Counted from the stretch's first letter, positions 25,064 through 34,100 are shown. The stretch: 64,000 nt of DNA from Rhodocyclaceae bacterium (GCA_030824275.1 JAVBXY010000035.1:62001-126000); one strand, 5' to 3'. Notes: generated by a model from the letters alone, not told the origin. Numbers and translations: made by a program.

Positions 25064-26404
25064 ATGCATACAGACGTCAATGAGAAGCCCCTGCCCGCCA
25101 TCATGGCGGCCGTGCAACTACCCAATGTGAGCGACGTCGAATTCGAGTCCTCCCTGGCCGAACTGCGCGACCTCGCCAAGACCCTCGGCTTCAAGGTCGT
25201 GCAGACCTTCGTGCAGAAACGCGGCTCCTTCGACACCGCCGGCTATCTCGGCGTCGGCAAGCGGGAAGAGCTGCGCCAGTTCGTCGCCGATGTGGCCGAA
25301 GGCTCGCCGGCAGGCGCCCCGGGCGAACCCATCGAAGCCCTGTTCGTGGATCACGAAATCTCGCCCACCCAGGCGCGCAACCTCGAACTCGAAGTCGGCT
25401 GCGAAGTGATGGACCGGACCATGGTCATCCTCGAAATCTTCCACCGCAATGCCCGCTCCAAGGCCGCCCGCGCCCAGGTGGAAATCGCCCGCCTCGGCTA
25501 CATGGCGCCGCGCCTGCGCGAAGCCGCCAAGCTCGCCGGTCCGCAGGGACGCCAGCGCAGTGGCACCGGCGGCCGTGGCGCCGGCGAATCCCACACCGAA
25601 CTCGACAAGCGCAAGATCCGCGACCGCATCGCCGACCTGCAACTCGAAATCACCGCCATGGAAGCGGATCGCAAGACCCAGCGCGCGCGACGCCAGGAAC
25701 GCCAGGGCCTCGCTGCCGTCGCCCTGGTGGGCTACACCAACGCCGGCAAATCCACCCTGATGCGCGCCCTCACCGGTAGCGACGTGCTGGTCGAGAACAA
25801 GCTCTTCGCCACCCTCGACACCACCGTCCGCGCCCTCCACCCCGAGAGCATGCCCCGCGTGCTGGTCAGCGACACCGTCGGCTTCATCAAGAACCTGCCC
25901 CACGGCCTCGTCGCCTCCTTCAAGTCCACCCTCGACGAAGCCCTCGACGCCTCCCTGCTGCTCCACGTCATCGACGCCAGCGACCCCGGCTTCGAACGCC
26001 AGCGCGAAGTCACCGACACCGTCCTCGCCGAAATCAGCGCCGACGAAGTGCCGCGCATCCGCGTCTTCAACAAGATCGACCATGTAGGCAATAGCGGCGA
26101 CGCCGCCGCGCAAGCCGAGCGCGAAGCCCTGCTGCGCGCCGAATACCCCGACTGCATCGTCATGAGCGCACGCCGTCCCGACGACGTCGCCAAGCTGCAC
26201 CAGGCCATCGTCGCCTTCTTCCAGAAAGACCTCGTCGAAGCCGAACTCTTCCTGCCCTGGACCGAGCAACAGATGCGCGCGCAAATCTTCGCCAATGCTG
26301 AGGTTATGGAAGAGCGGGCGGACGAGGAAGGGGCGTTTTTCCGGGTGCGGGGCGAGAGTGAAGCTATTAAGCGACTGAAGGAAAAGTTCGAGGTGTCGCG
26401 GTAG
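25064..26404 (+). CDS. hflX: HflX-family ribosome-associated GTPase
   Basis: 446 aa. The N-terminal HflX nucleotide-binding region includes YLGVGKREEL and FVDHEISPTQARNLELEVG. A glycine-rich GGRGAGESHTELDKRK linker precedes the G domain, with G1 GYTNAGKST, G3 DTVGF and G4 NKID. HflX splits stalled or heat-damaged 70S ribosomes. It is not beside hfq here and lacks a clear Shine-Dalgarno, so it may be the second HflX-type GTPase of the genome. It ends beside the accessory island. Confidence 0.9.
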   Translation: MHTDVNEKPLPAIMAAVQLPNVSDVEFESSLAELRDLAKTLGFKVVQTFVQKRGSFDTAGYLGVGKREELRQFVADVAEGSPAGAPGEPIEALFVDHEISPTQARNLELEVGCEVMDRTMVILEIFHRNARSKAARAQVEIARLGYMAPRLREAAKLAGPQGRQRSGTGGRGAGESHTELDKRKIRDRIADLQLEITAMEADRKTQRARRQERQGLAAVALVGYTNAGKSTLMRALTGSDVLVENKLFATLDTTVRALHPESMPRVLVSDTVGFIKNLPHGLVASFKSTLDEALDASLLLHVIDASDPGFERQREVTDTVLAEISADEVPRIRVFNKIDHVGNSGDAAAQAEREALLRAEYPDCIVMSARRPDDVAKLHQAIVAFFQKDLVEAELFLPWTEQQMRAQIFANAEVMEERADEEGAFFRVRGESEAIKRLKEKFEVSR

Positions 26405-26420
26405 GCGTTGCGGTGCTCTT

Positions 26421-26465
26421 GCCTACAAATGAGTAAAGCAAACGGGAGCAACTATTTGGTTAGGC
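26421..26465 (-). other. attC-like imperfect palindrome after the HEPN-like gene
   Basis: The arms GCCTACAAAT (26421-26430) and ATTTGGTTAGGC (26454-26465) pair except for two extra bases, enclosing AGT/ACT. Read in the direction of the gene, it begins GCCTAAC (an RYYYAAC core) overlapping the TAA stop. No T-run follows on either strand, so it is not a simple terminator. At 45 bases it is shorter than known attC sites. Confidence 0.3.
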
Positions 26466-27062
26466 AGCTATTTCGCCACCCTTTTGTAGTTGAAGCCCGA
26501 AATCAGTAAGAACGCCTTGAAGAAAATCAGTGATGATGGAGCCGGCAACTTCTTTTGCGAGAACTGCAATTTCAAGTGTAGCTAGTTCAGCGCGATGTGC
26601 GACCGCGTTCCGCGCCCGTTGAATTAGGTTGATTTCCTCCCAGATGGTTTTGGAGTGGCCTTGCACTTTAAACTTCTCAATATCGATATCGCTGTACTCC
26701 TGCATTATTAGCGCAAGGATCTTCTGGAATCGGTCAAGGCCGTTGTTCTTTACAACCAGTTCCGATACCAGTTCAGCGACAAACTCATTATGAACAAGAC
26801 CGTAGATTACCGGCTTAAGCAAAGTGGTTTTAAGCCCGACTTCAATGACGGTTGTGTATAGCAGCAGCGCCGCCGTTGGTGATGACTCGCTGAGAGCTCT
26901 AGCTTCGAAGTAGATAGCAATAACATCTTTGGCGAGCAAAGGATGCTTCAAGTAATAGGAACGAAGGCGTTCAAAGGTAAACTCGGTAATTGCTTCACTG
27001 GAGATTTCGTCATAAATCTCGGAATACCAGTTATCGCGAGCATCTTCGTCTGGCGTGTTCAT
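26460..27062 (-). CDS. HEPN-like protein in the accessory island
   Basis: 200 aa, not recognised as a named family. It is acidic and helical. The segment RARNAVAHRAE fits the R-x4-H motif of HEPN ribonucleases and related abortive-infection or toxin proteins, and the preceding EEINLIQRARN helix is typical of where that motif sits. Base composition is clearly more AT-rich than the neighbours, with codons such as TTA, ATA and AAT, suggesting transfer. It is bounded by a perfect 9-bp inverted repeat (TTAGGCAGC at 26460-26468, GCTGCCTAA at 27073-27081). It could also be a non-catalytic DUF4145-like protein. Confidence 0.6.
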   Translation of the reverse strand: MNTPDEDARDNWYSEIYDEISSEAITEFTFERLRSYYLKHPLLAKDVIAIYFEARALSESSPTAALLLYTTVIEVGLKTTLLKPVIYGLVHNEFVAELVSELVVKNNGLDRFQKILALIMQEYSDIDIEKFKVQGHSKTIWEEINLIQRARNAVAHRAELATLEIAVLAKEVAGSIITDFLQGVLTDFGLQLQKGGEIAA

Positions 27063-27075
27063 AGCGGTGTTTGCT

Positions 27076-27218
27076 GCCTAATATGAAATTGACAATCAAA
27101 GGGGCCAGGCTCGTGCACCACTAGCGACTGAGCCAAGAAACCCCGACAGCATACCCGTGCGGACATCACAAACATGTCCGAGCGCACCATAATTGAGTTC
27201 GAGCCACCGCAGTTAGGC
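27076..27218 (-). other. attC-like interval between higA-like and HEPN-like genes
   Basis: On the minus strand this interval starts GCCTAAC (27212-27218) and ends ATTAGGC (27076-27082), matching RYYYAAC and, except for its first base, GTTRRRY. It holds an internal perfect stem CGGACAT/ATGTCCG. The 143-base span is at the upper end of known attC sizes, and the arms do not pair cleanly along their length. No gene is apparent in this gap. Confidence 0.3.
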
Positions 27219-27253
27219 TGCGTGCTGGTGCCGATCGCGTGTCCCGCCAGAAC

Positions 27254-27601
27254 TCAGGCCGCCACCAGCACCGACACCAAGCCCGCCGCGTGATTCGCCG
27301 CCTTGGGGCGAATCACGATCTCCACGTCACGGTCGAGCAAGGTGATGAAGTGCAGCAGGCGCTCGGATGAGAAACGGCTGAGCTTGTAATTCCGCAGTTC
27401 GGAAATGTGCGGCTGGGGGATGCCGAAAATTTCGGCAACCTCCGTCTGGGTGAGCTTGCGTTCCTTGACGATATCGTTGATGCGCATCGCCAGTTGCGTG
27501 CGCAACTTGCGTTCATCGGCGTCGGCAAAGCCGAGATCCTTGAACACGTCGCCGGTACCCACGTCCACCTGTTCAGTCTTCTTTGCCACTGACTTTGCCA
27601 T
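27254..27601 (-). CDS. XRE-family antitoxin (COG5606-like)
   Basis: 115 aa antitoxin and probable autorepressor. The helix-turn-helix reads LTQTEVAEIFGIPQPHISELRNYKLSRFS, followed by LLHFITLLDRDVEIVIRPK, the hallmark of HigA-type partners of Gp49-like toxins. It overlaps the toxin gene by 29 bases, so translation is coupled. Its stop is followed 36 bases later by a GCCTAAC core-like sequence. Confidence 0.92.
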   Translation of the reverse strand: MAKSVAKKTEQVDVGTGDVFKDLGFADADERKLRTQLAMRINDIVKERKLTQTEVAEIFGIPQPHISELRNYKLSRFSSERLLHFITLLDRDVEIVIRPKAANHAAGLVSVLVAA

Positions 27602-27962
27602 ATCTCACCTCGTAGTCATTGCGAGCCAACTTCAATCGTTCGCGAATCAGGTCGATGTCGGTCTTGGCGGTACGGATACCCGAAGGCGATTTCTTCTGAA
27701 AGCAATGCAGCACATAAACAGCCTTCGCGAAGCGCACCGTGTAGGCCACCCGGTAGGTGTCGCCGCGATGATCCTCGACCAACTCGAATACTCCTGGTCC
27801 CTCGCCCTTCCAGGGCTTTGCCGCCGGCGGCTGCCCACCCAGTTGCACAACACCCAAGCCGTAGCCGAAGTCGCCAACCACGTCACCGGGAAAATCCAGC
27901 AGATCACGCTTGGCGGAACCAATCCAGTGCAGCGGACGCTCTTGGCGGGATGAGGAATTCAT
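27573..27962 (-). CDS. HigB/Gp49-like toxin (COG4679)
   Basis: 129 aa toxin of the RelE superfamily. The diagnostic order is WIGSAKRDLLDFP, then GEGPGVFELVEDHRGDTYRVAYTVRFAKAVYVLHCFQKKSPSG, with the C-terminal IRTAKTDIDLIRERLKLA helix. Such toxins cleave mRNA on the ribosome. The ATG at 27962 lies about seven bases beyond a TATACT box, so its message may be leaderless. The pair is unrelated in sequence to the module at 10 kb. Confidence 0.92.
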   Translation of the reverse strand: MNSSSRQERPLHWIGSAKRDLLDFPGDVVGDFGYGLGVVQLGGQPPAAKPWKGEGPGVFELVEDHRGDTYRVAYTVRFAKAVYVLHCFQKKSPSGIRTAKTDIDLIRERLKLARNDYEVRYGKVSGKED

Positions 27963-27968
27963 GGATCA

Positions 27969-27987
27969 AGTATACCGTATTAGGTAT
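27969..27987 (-). promoter_or_regulatory. Operator and -10 region of the HigB/HigA-like operon
   Basis: The perfect inverted repeat ATACC-GTATTA-GGTAT (27972-27987) overlaps a minus-strand TATACT (27969-27974) just ahead of the toxin start. This is the expected place for antitoxin binding and autorepression. Confidence 0.65.
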
Positions 27988-28103
27988 TTTCAAAACTCTT
28001 TTGAACCTGCACCGCTAGTCATCTGACAGTGCCCCGAATCACCAGGGCGCCCGGAAGGCCGGGAGGCGTTGGCGAACACGACTTGCCGCGTGCATCGCTC
28101 GCG

Positions 28104-28565
28104 CTATTTGCATTCGGCCAGCAACTGCGTCCAATCGTCTGGAGGATGACCACTTTCCAGCATCTTGCGAAACACTCGATAGGCGTCATCACCACTCTCG
28201 TAGGCTCGCTTGGTGTCTTCGTCATTCACCCAGGCAAATACAATAATCTTTGCCTGCGCGTGGTAACGGAAGAACAGCCGATACTGTTGATAGAACTTCG
28301 CTCTGAGCCAATGTTTATGCTCATCACCCAGGGTGTTGCCTTGCCGGTATTCCGGTCGCATCGGGTCTTGCGGGACGACATCGAACGCCAGCTTTGCAAT
28401 CGCCGCCAGTCGCTTGCTGGCGTTTTTCGTCACATAAGCCACGGGGTCTTTTTTCTTGTTGCTCTCGACCTGCAAGGTCAAGGCTTCAAGCTGCGCAAGA
28501 AAAAGTGGATGAGCGAAAACCGTCCAGCCGTGGATGACCACAGGAAATGACCGGCTGGCGCTCAT
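28104..28565 (-). CDS. yhaV: YhaV-family toxin
   Basis: Ribonuclease toxin of the PrlF-YhaV module, 153 aa. Recognisable blocks are VIHGWTVFAHPLFLAQLEALT, ASKRLAAIAKLAFDVVPQDP and HKHWLRAKFYQQYRLFFRYHAQAKIIVFAWVNDEDTKRAYES. The RelE-like core includes R and H residues in these blocks. It overlaps the antitoxin gene by 4 bases and is second in the operon, as in E. coli. Length is normal, so the toxin looks intact. Confidence 0.94.
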   Translation of the reverse strand: MSASRSFPVVIHGWTVFAHPLFLAQLEALTLQVESNKKKDPVAYVTKNASKRLAAIAKLAFDVVPQDPMRPEYRQGNTLGDEHKHWLRAKFYQQYRLFFRYHAQAKIIVFAWVNDEDTKRAYESGDDAYRVFRKMLESGHPPDDWTQLLAECK

Positions 28566-28891
28566 TCATCGTCGGCCGACAGCGTGGCATCAAAATCGAC
28601 CTCGATATGGCCGACTAGGGACTGAATGCGCTGTAGAAATTCCGCATCAACGGCCTGCACACGCTCTGGATGAGCGGCAAGGTCATTGCTCAGGAAGGTC
28701 AAGAACTGATCGAGTACCGGATCATTACCCTCTGCGGCATCGGCACGGGTTAGCACGACTTCTCCATTGGCACGAATGGCGTAGTGGAGCTTGTCGCGCT
28801 TACCAAGGCGGAGCGCGCGGCGAACGGTTTCCGGCACCGTGGTTTGGTAGCGGTCAGTCAGTGTTGATTCAACTTCGAGGGTAGCTGGCAT
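28562..28891 (-). CDS. prlF: PrlF (SohA) antitoxin
   Basis: Swapped-hairpin AbrB-type antitoxin that binds YhaV and its own promoter; 109 aa. The N-terminal AbrB fold is STLTDRYQTTVPETVRRALRL and GKRDKLHYAIRANGEVVLTRAD; the C-terminal region is acidic and helical. The ATG at 28891 is chosen over one 36 bases upstream because GGAGTG lies four bases before it. A perfect 26-bp palindrome lies 35 bases upstream. Confidence 0.92.
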   Translation of the reverse strand: MPATLEVESTLTDRYQTTVPETVRRALRLGKRDKLHYAIRANGEVVLTRADAAEGNDPVLDQFLTFLSNDLAAHPERVQAVDAEFLQRIQSLVGHIEVDFDATLSADDE

Positions 28892-28925
28892 GGTGCACTC
28901 CATTGCTCGCAGGTGTAGATATCCC

Positions 28926-28951
28926 AATGGTAATGCACTTGCATTACCATT
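28926..28951. promoter_or_regulatory. PrlF operator: perfect 26-bp palindrome
   Basis: AATGGTAATGCA and TGCATTACCATT are perfect 12-bp complements with a 2-base spacer. On the minus strand TTGAAA and TACCAT boxes, 17 bases apart, overlap it. This is a strong candidate for autoregulation by the PrlF-YhaV complex. Confidence 0.75.
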
Positions 28952-29133
28952 TCAATCAGGAAATTTATATCCACCTCGCCAGAACGCCCTCCGCTTTGTG
29001 CAAAACAGGCTCGGTCGTAAAGCCAAACCCTGCCCCGTGCTATACACATAACAGTGGTCGCTGATTCCGGGTGATGCCGGAGATCCGCAATGTAGTCAAA
29101 CCAGTCGTTGAATCCCTTGATCGACAGGTACAG

Positions 29134-30546
29134 ATGAATATCTCCTCGCTGTATTCGTACAACACCGCGTTCAGCCTGATCAATGCGCTCTACCCGACCT
29201 CGTCGGTGAGTTCGGTATCCGGGATTTCCGGCCTGTCCGGGCTCAGTAGCGTGTTGCACCCGGCGGGCGTGGAAACCAGCATTTCCAGCCTGGGTAGTCT
29301 GTTGAGCGGCGTTGATACCTTGAAGTCGTCGTCGGCATCCCTGGCGGCCCTGAAGGGATTCGACGCCAGGGCGGTGGCGTCGTCCAATGCCAAGGTGGCT
29401 ACGGCATCGGCCGGCGCGGGGACGGCGGTCGGCACTTACGCCGTCGAGGTGACGCAGCTCGCACAGGCGCAGACCTTGACGACGGCGGCGCAGGCGAGCT
29501 CCTTGAGCCGGATTGGAAATAGCGCGTCGACACTGACGTTCCAATTCGCGAGCGGAGAGACTCGGGAGCTTGCTCTAGGCGGCACCAACAACACGCTGGC
29601 GGGCATCGCGGCCACGATCAATGCCGCCGGGATCGGCGTGAAGGCGCAGGTGATCAACTCGTCATCCGGCTATCAGCTTGGCTTGAGCGGGCAATCCGGC
29701 GCCGCCAACGCCTTCACTATCGGCGTCAGCGGCAACTCTGCGATGGCCGAGTTGTTGGCCTATCCGCCGGGAGGTGGCAGCGGGCCGGCGCTGACGACTC
29801 AGGCCCAGAATGCCGAAGGGCTTATCGACGGCACGGCGTTTGTGGCGAGCACCAATGCGGTGAGTACCGCGACGCCGGGCCTTGCGCTGAACCTGGTGGC
29901 GACGGGCAAGGCCTCGCTGAGCGTGGCGCCTGATGCCGCCATCACGAAGACCCTGACGTCCTTCCTGGATGCATACAGCGCCGTCCAGAACACCTTGAGC
30001 ACGCTAGGCACCGAAAACACCACGTTGGGCTGGAGCGTTTCCTATCTCCGATCCCAGTTGTCCAGCGCATTGGGATCCGATGAGAGCCTCGCCCGGATCG
30101 GCATCACGACCAACCCAAACGGCACGCTGGCGCTCAACACACAGAGCTTCACTGCCGCCCTGGGGGAATCCCCGACAACGGTGGCGAACATACTCAACAG
30201 CGAGGGCACGGGCGTGGCTGCGCGAGTGAAGTCCCTCACCGAAGGCACCCTGTCGCCGACAAACCTGTTGCAGTACGCCTTGCCGAGCATGGCCTACTCC
30301 AGCCTGCCGGGCGCGAGTGAGCAAAGCTGGCAGCACACCTACCTCAGCCAGCTCGGCGTCTTCGACAGCACCAATACGTCGTCGAATTATTCCTCCTTGC
30401 TGCTCAACCAGCTGCTCAATACCAGCAGCACAAACTCATCGAACCCTTTCGGTACATCGAACAGTTCGACGGGTAACCAGTTTCTTTTGTCGCTCCTGGA
30501 CCAGCAGGCGTCCAACGCTCGAATACTTAGCGCGAGTTTCGGTTGA
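29134..30546 (+). CDS. FliD-like flagellar cap protein, stand-alone
   Basis: 470 aa, Ser/Thr/Ala-rich and cysteine-free, as in extracellular flagellar axial proteins. The FliD N-terminal signature is GTYAVEVTQLAQAQTLTTAA; the FliD C-terminal domain includes FLDAYSAVQNTLSTLG and LGWSVSYLRSQLSSALG, then a region resembling VKSLTEGTLS. The N-terminus (MNISSLYSYNTAFSLINALYP) is atypical for a classical cap, and there is no secretion signal. No other flagellar gene is in the window, so it may be an orphan paralogue. The ATG at 29134 has a weak AGG upstream. The 242 bases before it hold only the prlF operator and a TATACA box. Confidence 0.75.
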   Translation: MNISSLYSYNTAFSLINALYPTSSVSSVSGISGLSGLSSVLHPAGVETSISSLGSLLSGVDTLKSSSASLAALKGFDARAVASSNAKVATASAGAGTAVGTYAVEVTQLAQAQTLTTAAQASSLSRIGNSASTLTFQFASGETRELALGGTNNTLAGIAATINAAGIGVKAQVINSSSGYQLGLSGQSGAANAFTIGVSGNSAMAELLAYPPGGGSGPALTTQAQNAEGLIDGTAFVASTNAVSTATPGLALNLVATGKASLSVAPDAAITKTLTSFLDAYSAVQNTLSTLGTENTTLGWSVSYLRSQLSSALGSDESLARIGITTNPNGTLALNTQSFTAALGESPTTVANILNSEGTGVAARVKSLTEGTLSPTNLLQYALPSMAYSSLPGASEQSWQHTYLSQLGVFDSTNTSSNYSSLLLNQLLNTSSTNSSNPFGTSNSSTGNQFLLSLLDQQASNARILSASFG

Positions 30547-30566
30547 GCGTTATTGATGTCTCGTTG

Positions 30567-31103
30567 ATGCCCAAGCGCTCCCTCCCTCTCGCCAAGGTCT
30601 ATGGCCTGCTCGAACCGGGGCCGGTGCTGCTGCTAACCACATCCCACAAGGGCAAGGCCAACATCATGACCATGTCCTGGCACACCATGATGGAATTCGA
30701 GCCGCCGCTGGTGGGTTGCGTGGTGAGCGGCCGCGACCACAGTTTCGAGGCACTACGGGCGACGAAGGAATGCGTGATCAACATCCCGACATTGGAACTG
30801 GCGGCGCAGGTGGTGGGCTGCGGCAACACCTCGGGACGACGGGTGGACAAGTTCGCGCGCTTCGGCCTGACGGCGGCACCGGCGTCCTGCGTTACTGCAC
30901 CGCTGATCGCGGAGTGCTATGCCAACCTGGAATGCCGGGTGGCGGATACGCGGCTGGTGAATCGCTACAACTTCTTCGTGCTGGAAGTGCTGAAGGCATG
31001 GATCGATCCGGCCTGCAAGGCGCCGCGCACGCTGCACCATCGCGGCCGGGGTGCCTTCATGGTGGCGGGCGAGACGATACGGCTGCCGTCGAAAATGAAA
31101 TAG
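30567..31103 (+). CDS. Flavin reductase-family FMN-binding protein
   Basis: 178 aa, split-barrel FMN protein of the DIM6/NTAB kind, probably an NAD(P)H:FMN oxidoreductase. Characteristic stretches are KANIMTMSWHTMMEFEPPLVGCV, ATKECVINIP, VVGCGNTSGRRVDKF and HHRGRGAFMVAGETI. The ATG at 30567 (MPKRSLPLAKVYGLLEPGP) matches the family N-terminus; a TTG at 30543 overlapping the FliD stop is the alternative. The electron acceptor is unknown. Confidence 0.88.
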   Translation: MPKRSLPLAKVYGLLEPGPVLLLTTSHKGKANIMTMSWHTMMEFEPPLVGCVVSGRDHSFEALRATKECVINIPTLELAAQVVGCGNTSGRRVDKFARFGLTAAPASCVTAPLIAECYANLECRVADTRLVNRYNFFVLEVLKAWIDPACKAPRTLHHRGRGAFMVAGETIRLPSKMK

Positions 31104-31104
31104 A

Positions 31105-34100
31105 TCAGCGCCCTGGATCGCCGTACAGCGCATAGGGCGCCCAGAAAGCCGGATGGGCGTAGGCGAGCACCGGTTTGCCGCGGACGTCGCTCGCGACTTC
31201 CTTGTCGATCAGGTCGAGCATGGCGTGGCGCAGGGCCTGGGCGCGGGTGAGGGGTTTGCCACCGACGCCTTCCCCGGCATAGCCCTCAAACAGGCGCACC
31301 ATCAGATGTCGGGCGGAGACGGTTTCCACCGGCCAGTGGGTGGCGAGCACGGCCCGCGAGCCGGCGTAGAAGAAGCCGCGACCGAGGCCGGAGACAGCTT
31401 CGGCGCCGCTGCCGTCGGCGGCGGCAGTATTGCAGGCGGAGAGCACCACCAGGTCAGCATCCAGCGAGAGCTTGAGGATGTGGTCGAGGCGCAGCAGGCC
31501 TTCGCTGACGCCACCGCCGCTGGGCGGTGCCAGGGCCAGCGCGGGCTGGTCCAGCCCCGGCAGGTCGCCGGCGACGAGGCCATGGGTGGCGAAGGCAACG
31601 ATGCGGCGATGCTTGAGATCGGCGCCCATGACGTTCCTGACGTTGGCCTGGGCACCGAAGAAGGCATCGCGCAGCGGGTCGGCGTGAAGGGCGCGGGCGA
31701 TGGCGGTGATCTCGTCCCGCGTGTCCGGCAACGGGGACAGGGTGGTCGCAGGGATCGCCGCATTGGGATTCTTTTCGTCCCAGGCCGGCCGCTCGCCGGA
31801 GCGCAGCTTGCGCACGCTCTTGCCGATGCCCCGACTTACGCTGCGCGACGTGCCGCTGGCCGGCGCGGCCGAGGCGCCGAAATCCGGGTCGCCGAAACCG
31901 ATGAAGGCCTCGCGCCCGGCACTGGCCGCCGGCAGCGCGCGCAGAGTCACCAGGGTGCTGACGGAAGGCAGGTAGGCCACCGCCAGTTGCCGCGCCAGCC
32001 AGGGCGTCTGACGGAAGCGCGACAAGGGCAGCTTGCCGTCGCTGCCGGCGGGCGCCACCGCCGTCGGCAACAGCGAGAAAGGAATCTGCCCCAGGGCTTC
32101 GTTGGCGACCACGAGCAGGGTGTCGATGGGTTTGTCGGCACTGCCTTGCCAAGCCGCCGCCACCGGGGCGAGAAACTCCTGGTACAGCGCCTCGCCCGCC
32201 GCCATGTCGAAGCGCATTTTTTCCGGCGCATCGATCACTGTGAGGTCCACCGAATCGCGCAGCCGCTTGACCAGTTGCTGTACCCAGGACGACGGCTGGG
32301 GGCTGAAATGAAAATGCAGCGCACCCTCGGCGTTCATGGCCCAGACGTAGCTACCGCCGGCGGTGACGTAGATCGACAGCAGGGCTTCGTTGGCGCGCAG
32401 GGCCTTGCGCACCCGCGCCTGATCGGCGGGACGCGGATTCACCAGATCGTCGTACTGGGGAAATTGGCGGCGAATCTCGGTCAGATCGGTCTGCTGCGCG
32501 CTGCGCAAGGCAGTGATGCGCGCTTCCATGGCGGCAATCACGACGGGCAGTTGGCGATCCGGCGGGGCCGAGCGCAGGGCGATGAGGTTGGTGTACACGG
32601 CCTGCAATTCGTCGTCGGCGTCCTGCACTTTCTTGATCAGCGCGCCCAGTTGCGGCGAGCCGGCCGCCGCTCGCACGGCCGAGCCCGTGACCGCCTTCTG
32701 CACGCTCTGCCAGCGGGCGACGTCGGCGATGCGAAAGGCTTCGGCCATGTCGGCCTCGCTGCGCGCGCCCTTGGCGCCGACCAGCACACCGAGGTACTCG
32801 TTGAGGACAAGTCGCAGCCGGTTTACCCGCGCGGCGCTGGTCTGCTGCGTACCCACCGCCTTGGCCGGGTCGATGAGCACGGCAACGGCGCGCTCGAATT
32901 CCCTGCGCGCCTCATCCACGCGCTCAGTGCGGTGCAGGACCATGGCACGGTAAGCCCGTACTTCGGCGGTGTAGTAATGGTCGGCACCATAGTTCCGACT
33001 GTGCTCGGTAAGGCGGGTATCGGCATCGCGTTCGGCATCCTTGAAGCGGCCGACGGCGATGTAGGCGCGAACGGAATTCAGTGTGGCGACGGTATAACCC
33101 TCTTCGAGCCGGCTGTCGTCGGCCACATTGGCGCGCACGGCGTCGAACAGGGTCACGGCCTCCGCATTGCGCCCAAGTACGACGAGTGAGTTGGCCAGCA
33201 CGATGCGGGCGTGCAGGCGCTCGGGGCTGACCGGCGCAAGCCCGGCTTCGGCCAGTGCTGTTTCCGCCCACTCGGCGATCACCGCCGCCTCTTGATAGCG
33301 ACCACGATTCGTATAGACCAAACTCAGCGTCTTGAGCACGTTGCCGGTAACGCGCGAATTGCGGCCATTACGTTGGAGCGAGTCCTTCAGCACTTCCCGC
33401 AGCAGGAGTTCGGCTTCATCCAGACGCTGCTGGAATATGTAGGTGCCGGCCAGCAGCATGCGGGAGATGACCAACTGGTTTTTGCTGCGATCCACCAGTT
33501 GCTTGCCGCCGCCATCGGCGCGCCGAGTTTCGCTGTTGCGTACTTCGGTTTCGCCCTGGCGCACGGCGGCGAGAAAGGAGCGTTCCTCATCGGCCAGCTT
33601 GCCCTGTCGGCGCAGCCACATTCCCCGTGCCCGTTCGATGAACTGGGCCCAGCTGGCCGTGAGCATGGATAAACGGGGGCGCCGTCCGAGCATGCGGGCA
33701 AGGACTTCGGTGCGGTCAATCACGACCTTGGCCCGCTCCAGGTCGCCGAGGGCAATATGGCCGGTGGCGACCTGAAAACTGGAGGGAATCATCCAGGGTG
33801 CCGGCTGCTCCTTGTATTCGGCGAGCAGCGCTTCATAGGCTTCGAGCGAGGCGACGAGGCCACGCGCGCTGCGCAAGGCTAGGGCATGATCGAGACGCAG
33901 GCGCAGCAGCGTGCCGACATCGCTGGCGGTGCTGGGCGGCAAGGTTCTGGCGTATTCCAGGCCTTTTCCCAGCGCGGCCATCCAGCGTTCGGTTTCCCCC
34001 AGTTCCTCGGCGGCCATGGCCCGCTGGTGCCAGGCAAACGCCAGCGCCGCCGCATCGGTGGTGTCGGGCAGCGGCAAATCCATCGCGGCACGCAGCTTGC

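Noticed and set aside
26421..26465. The palindrome after the HEPN-like gene as a Rho-independent terminator
   Set aside because: There is no T-run on either strand and the stem has bulges, so a recombination-site relic or other structure fits better.
31153..33189. A 678-codon open frame antisense to the CHAT gene
   Set aside because: Low-complexity Gly/His/Arg-rich translation typical of shadow frames; the minus-strand gene has domains and catalytic residues.
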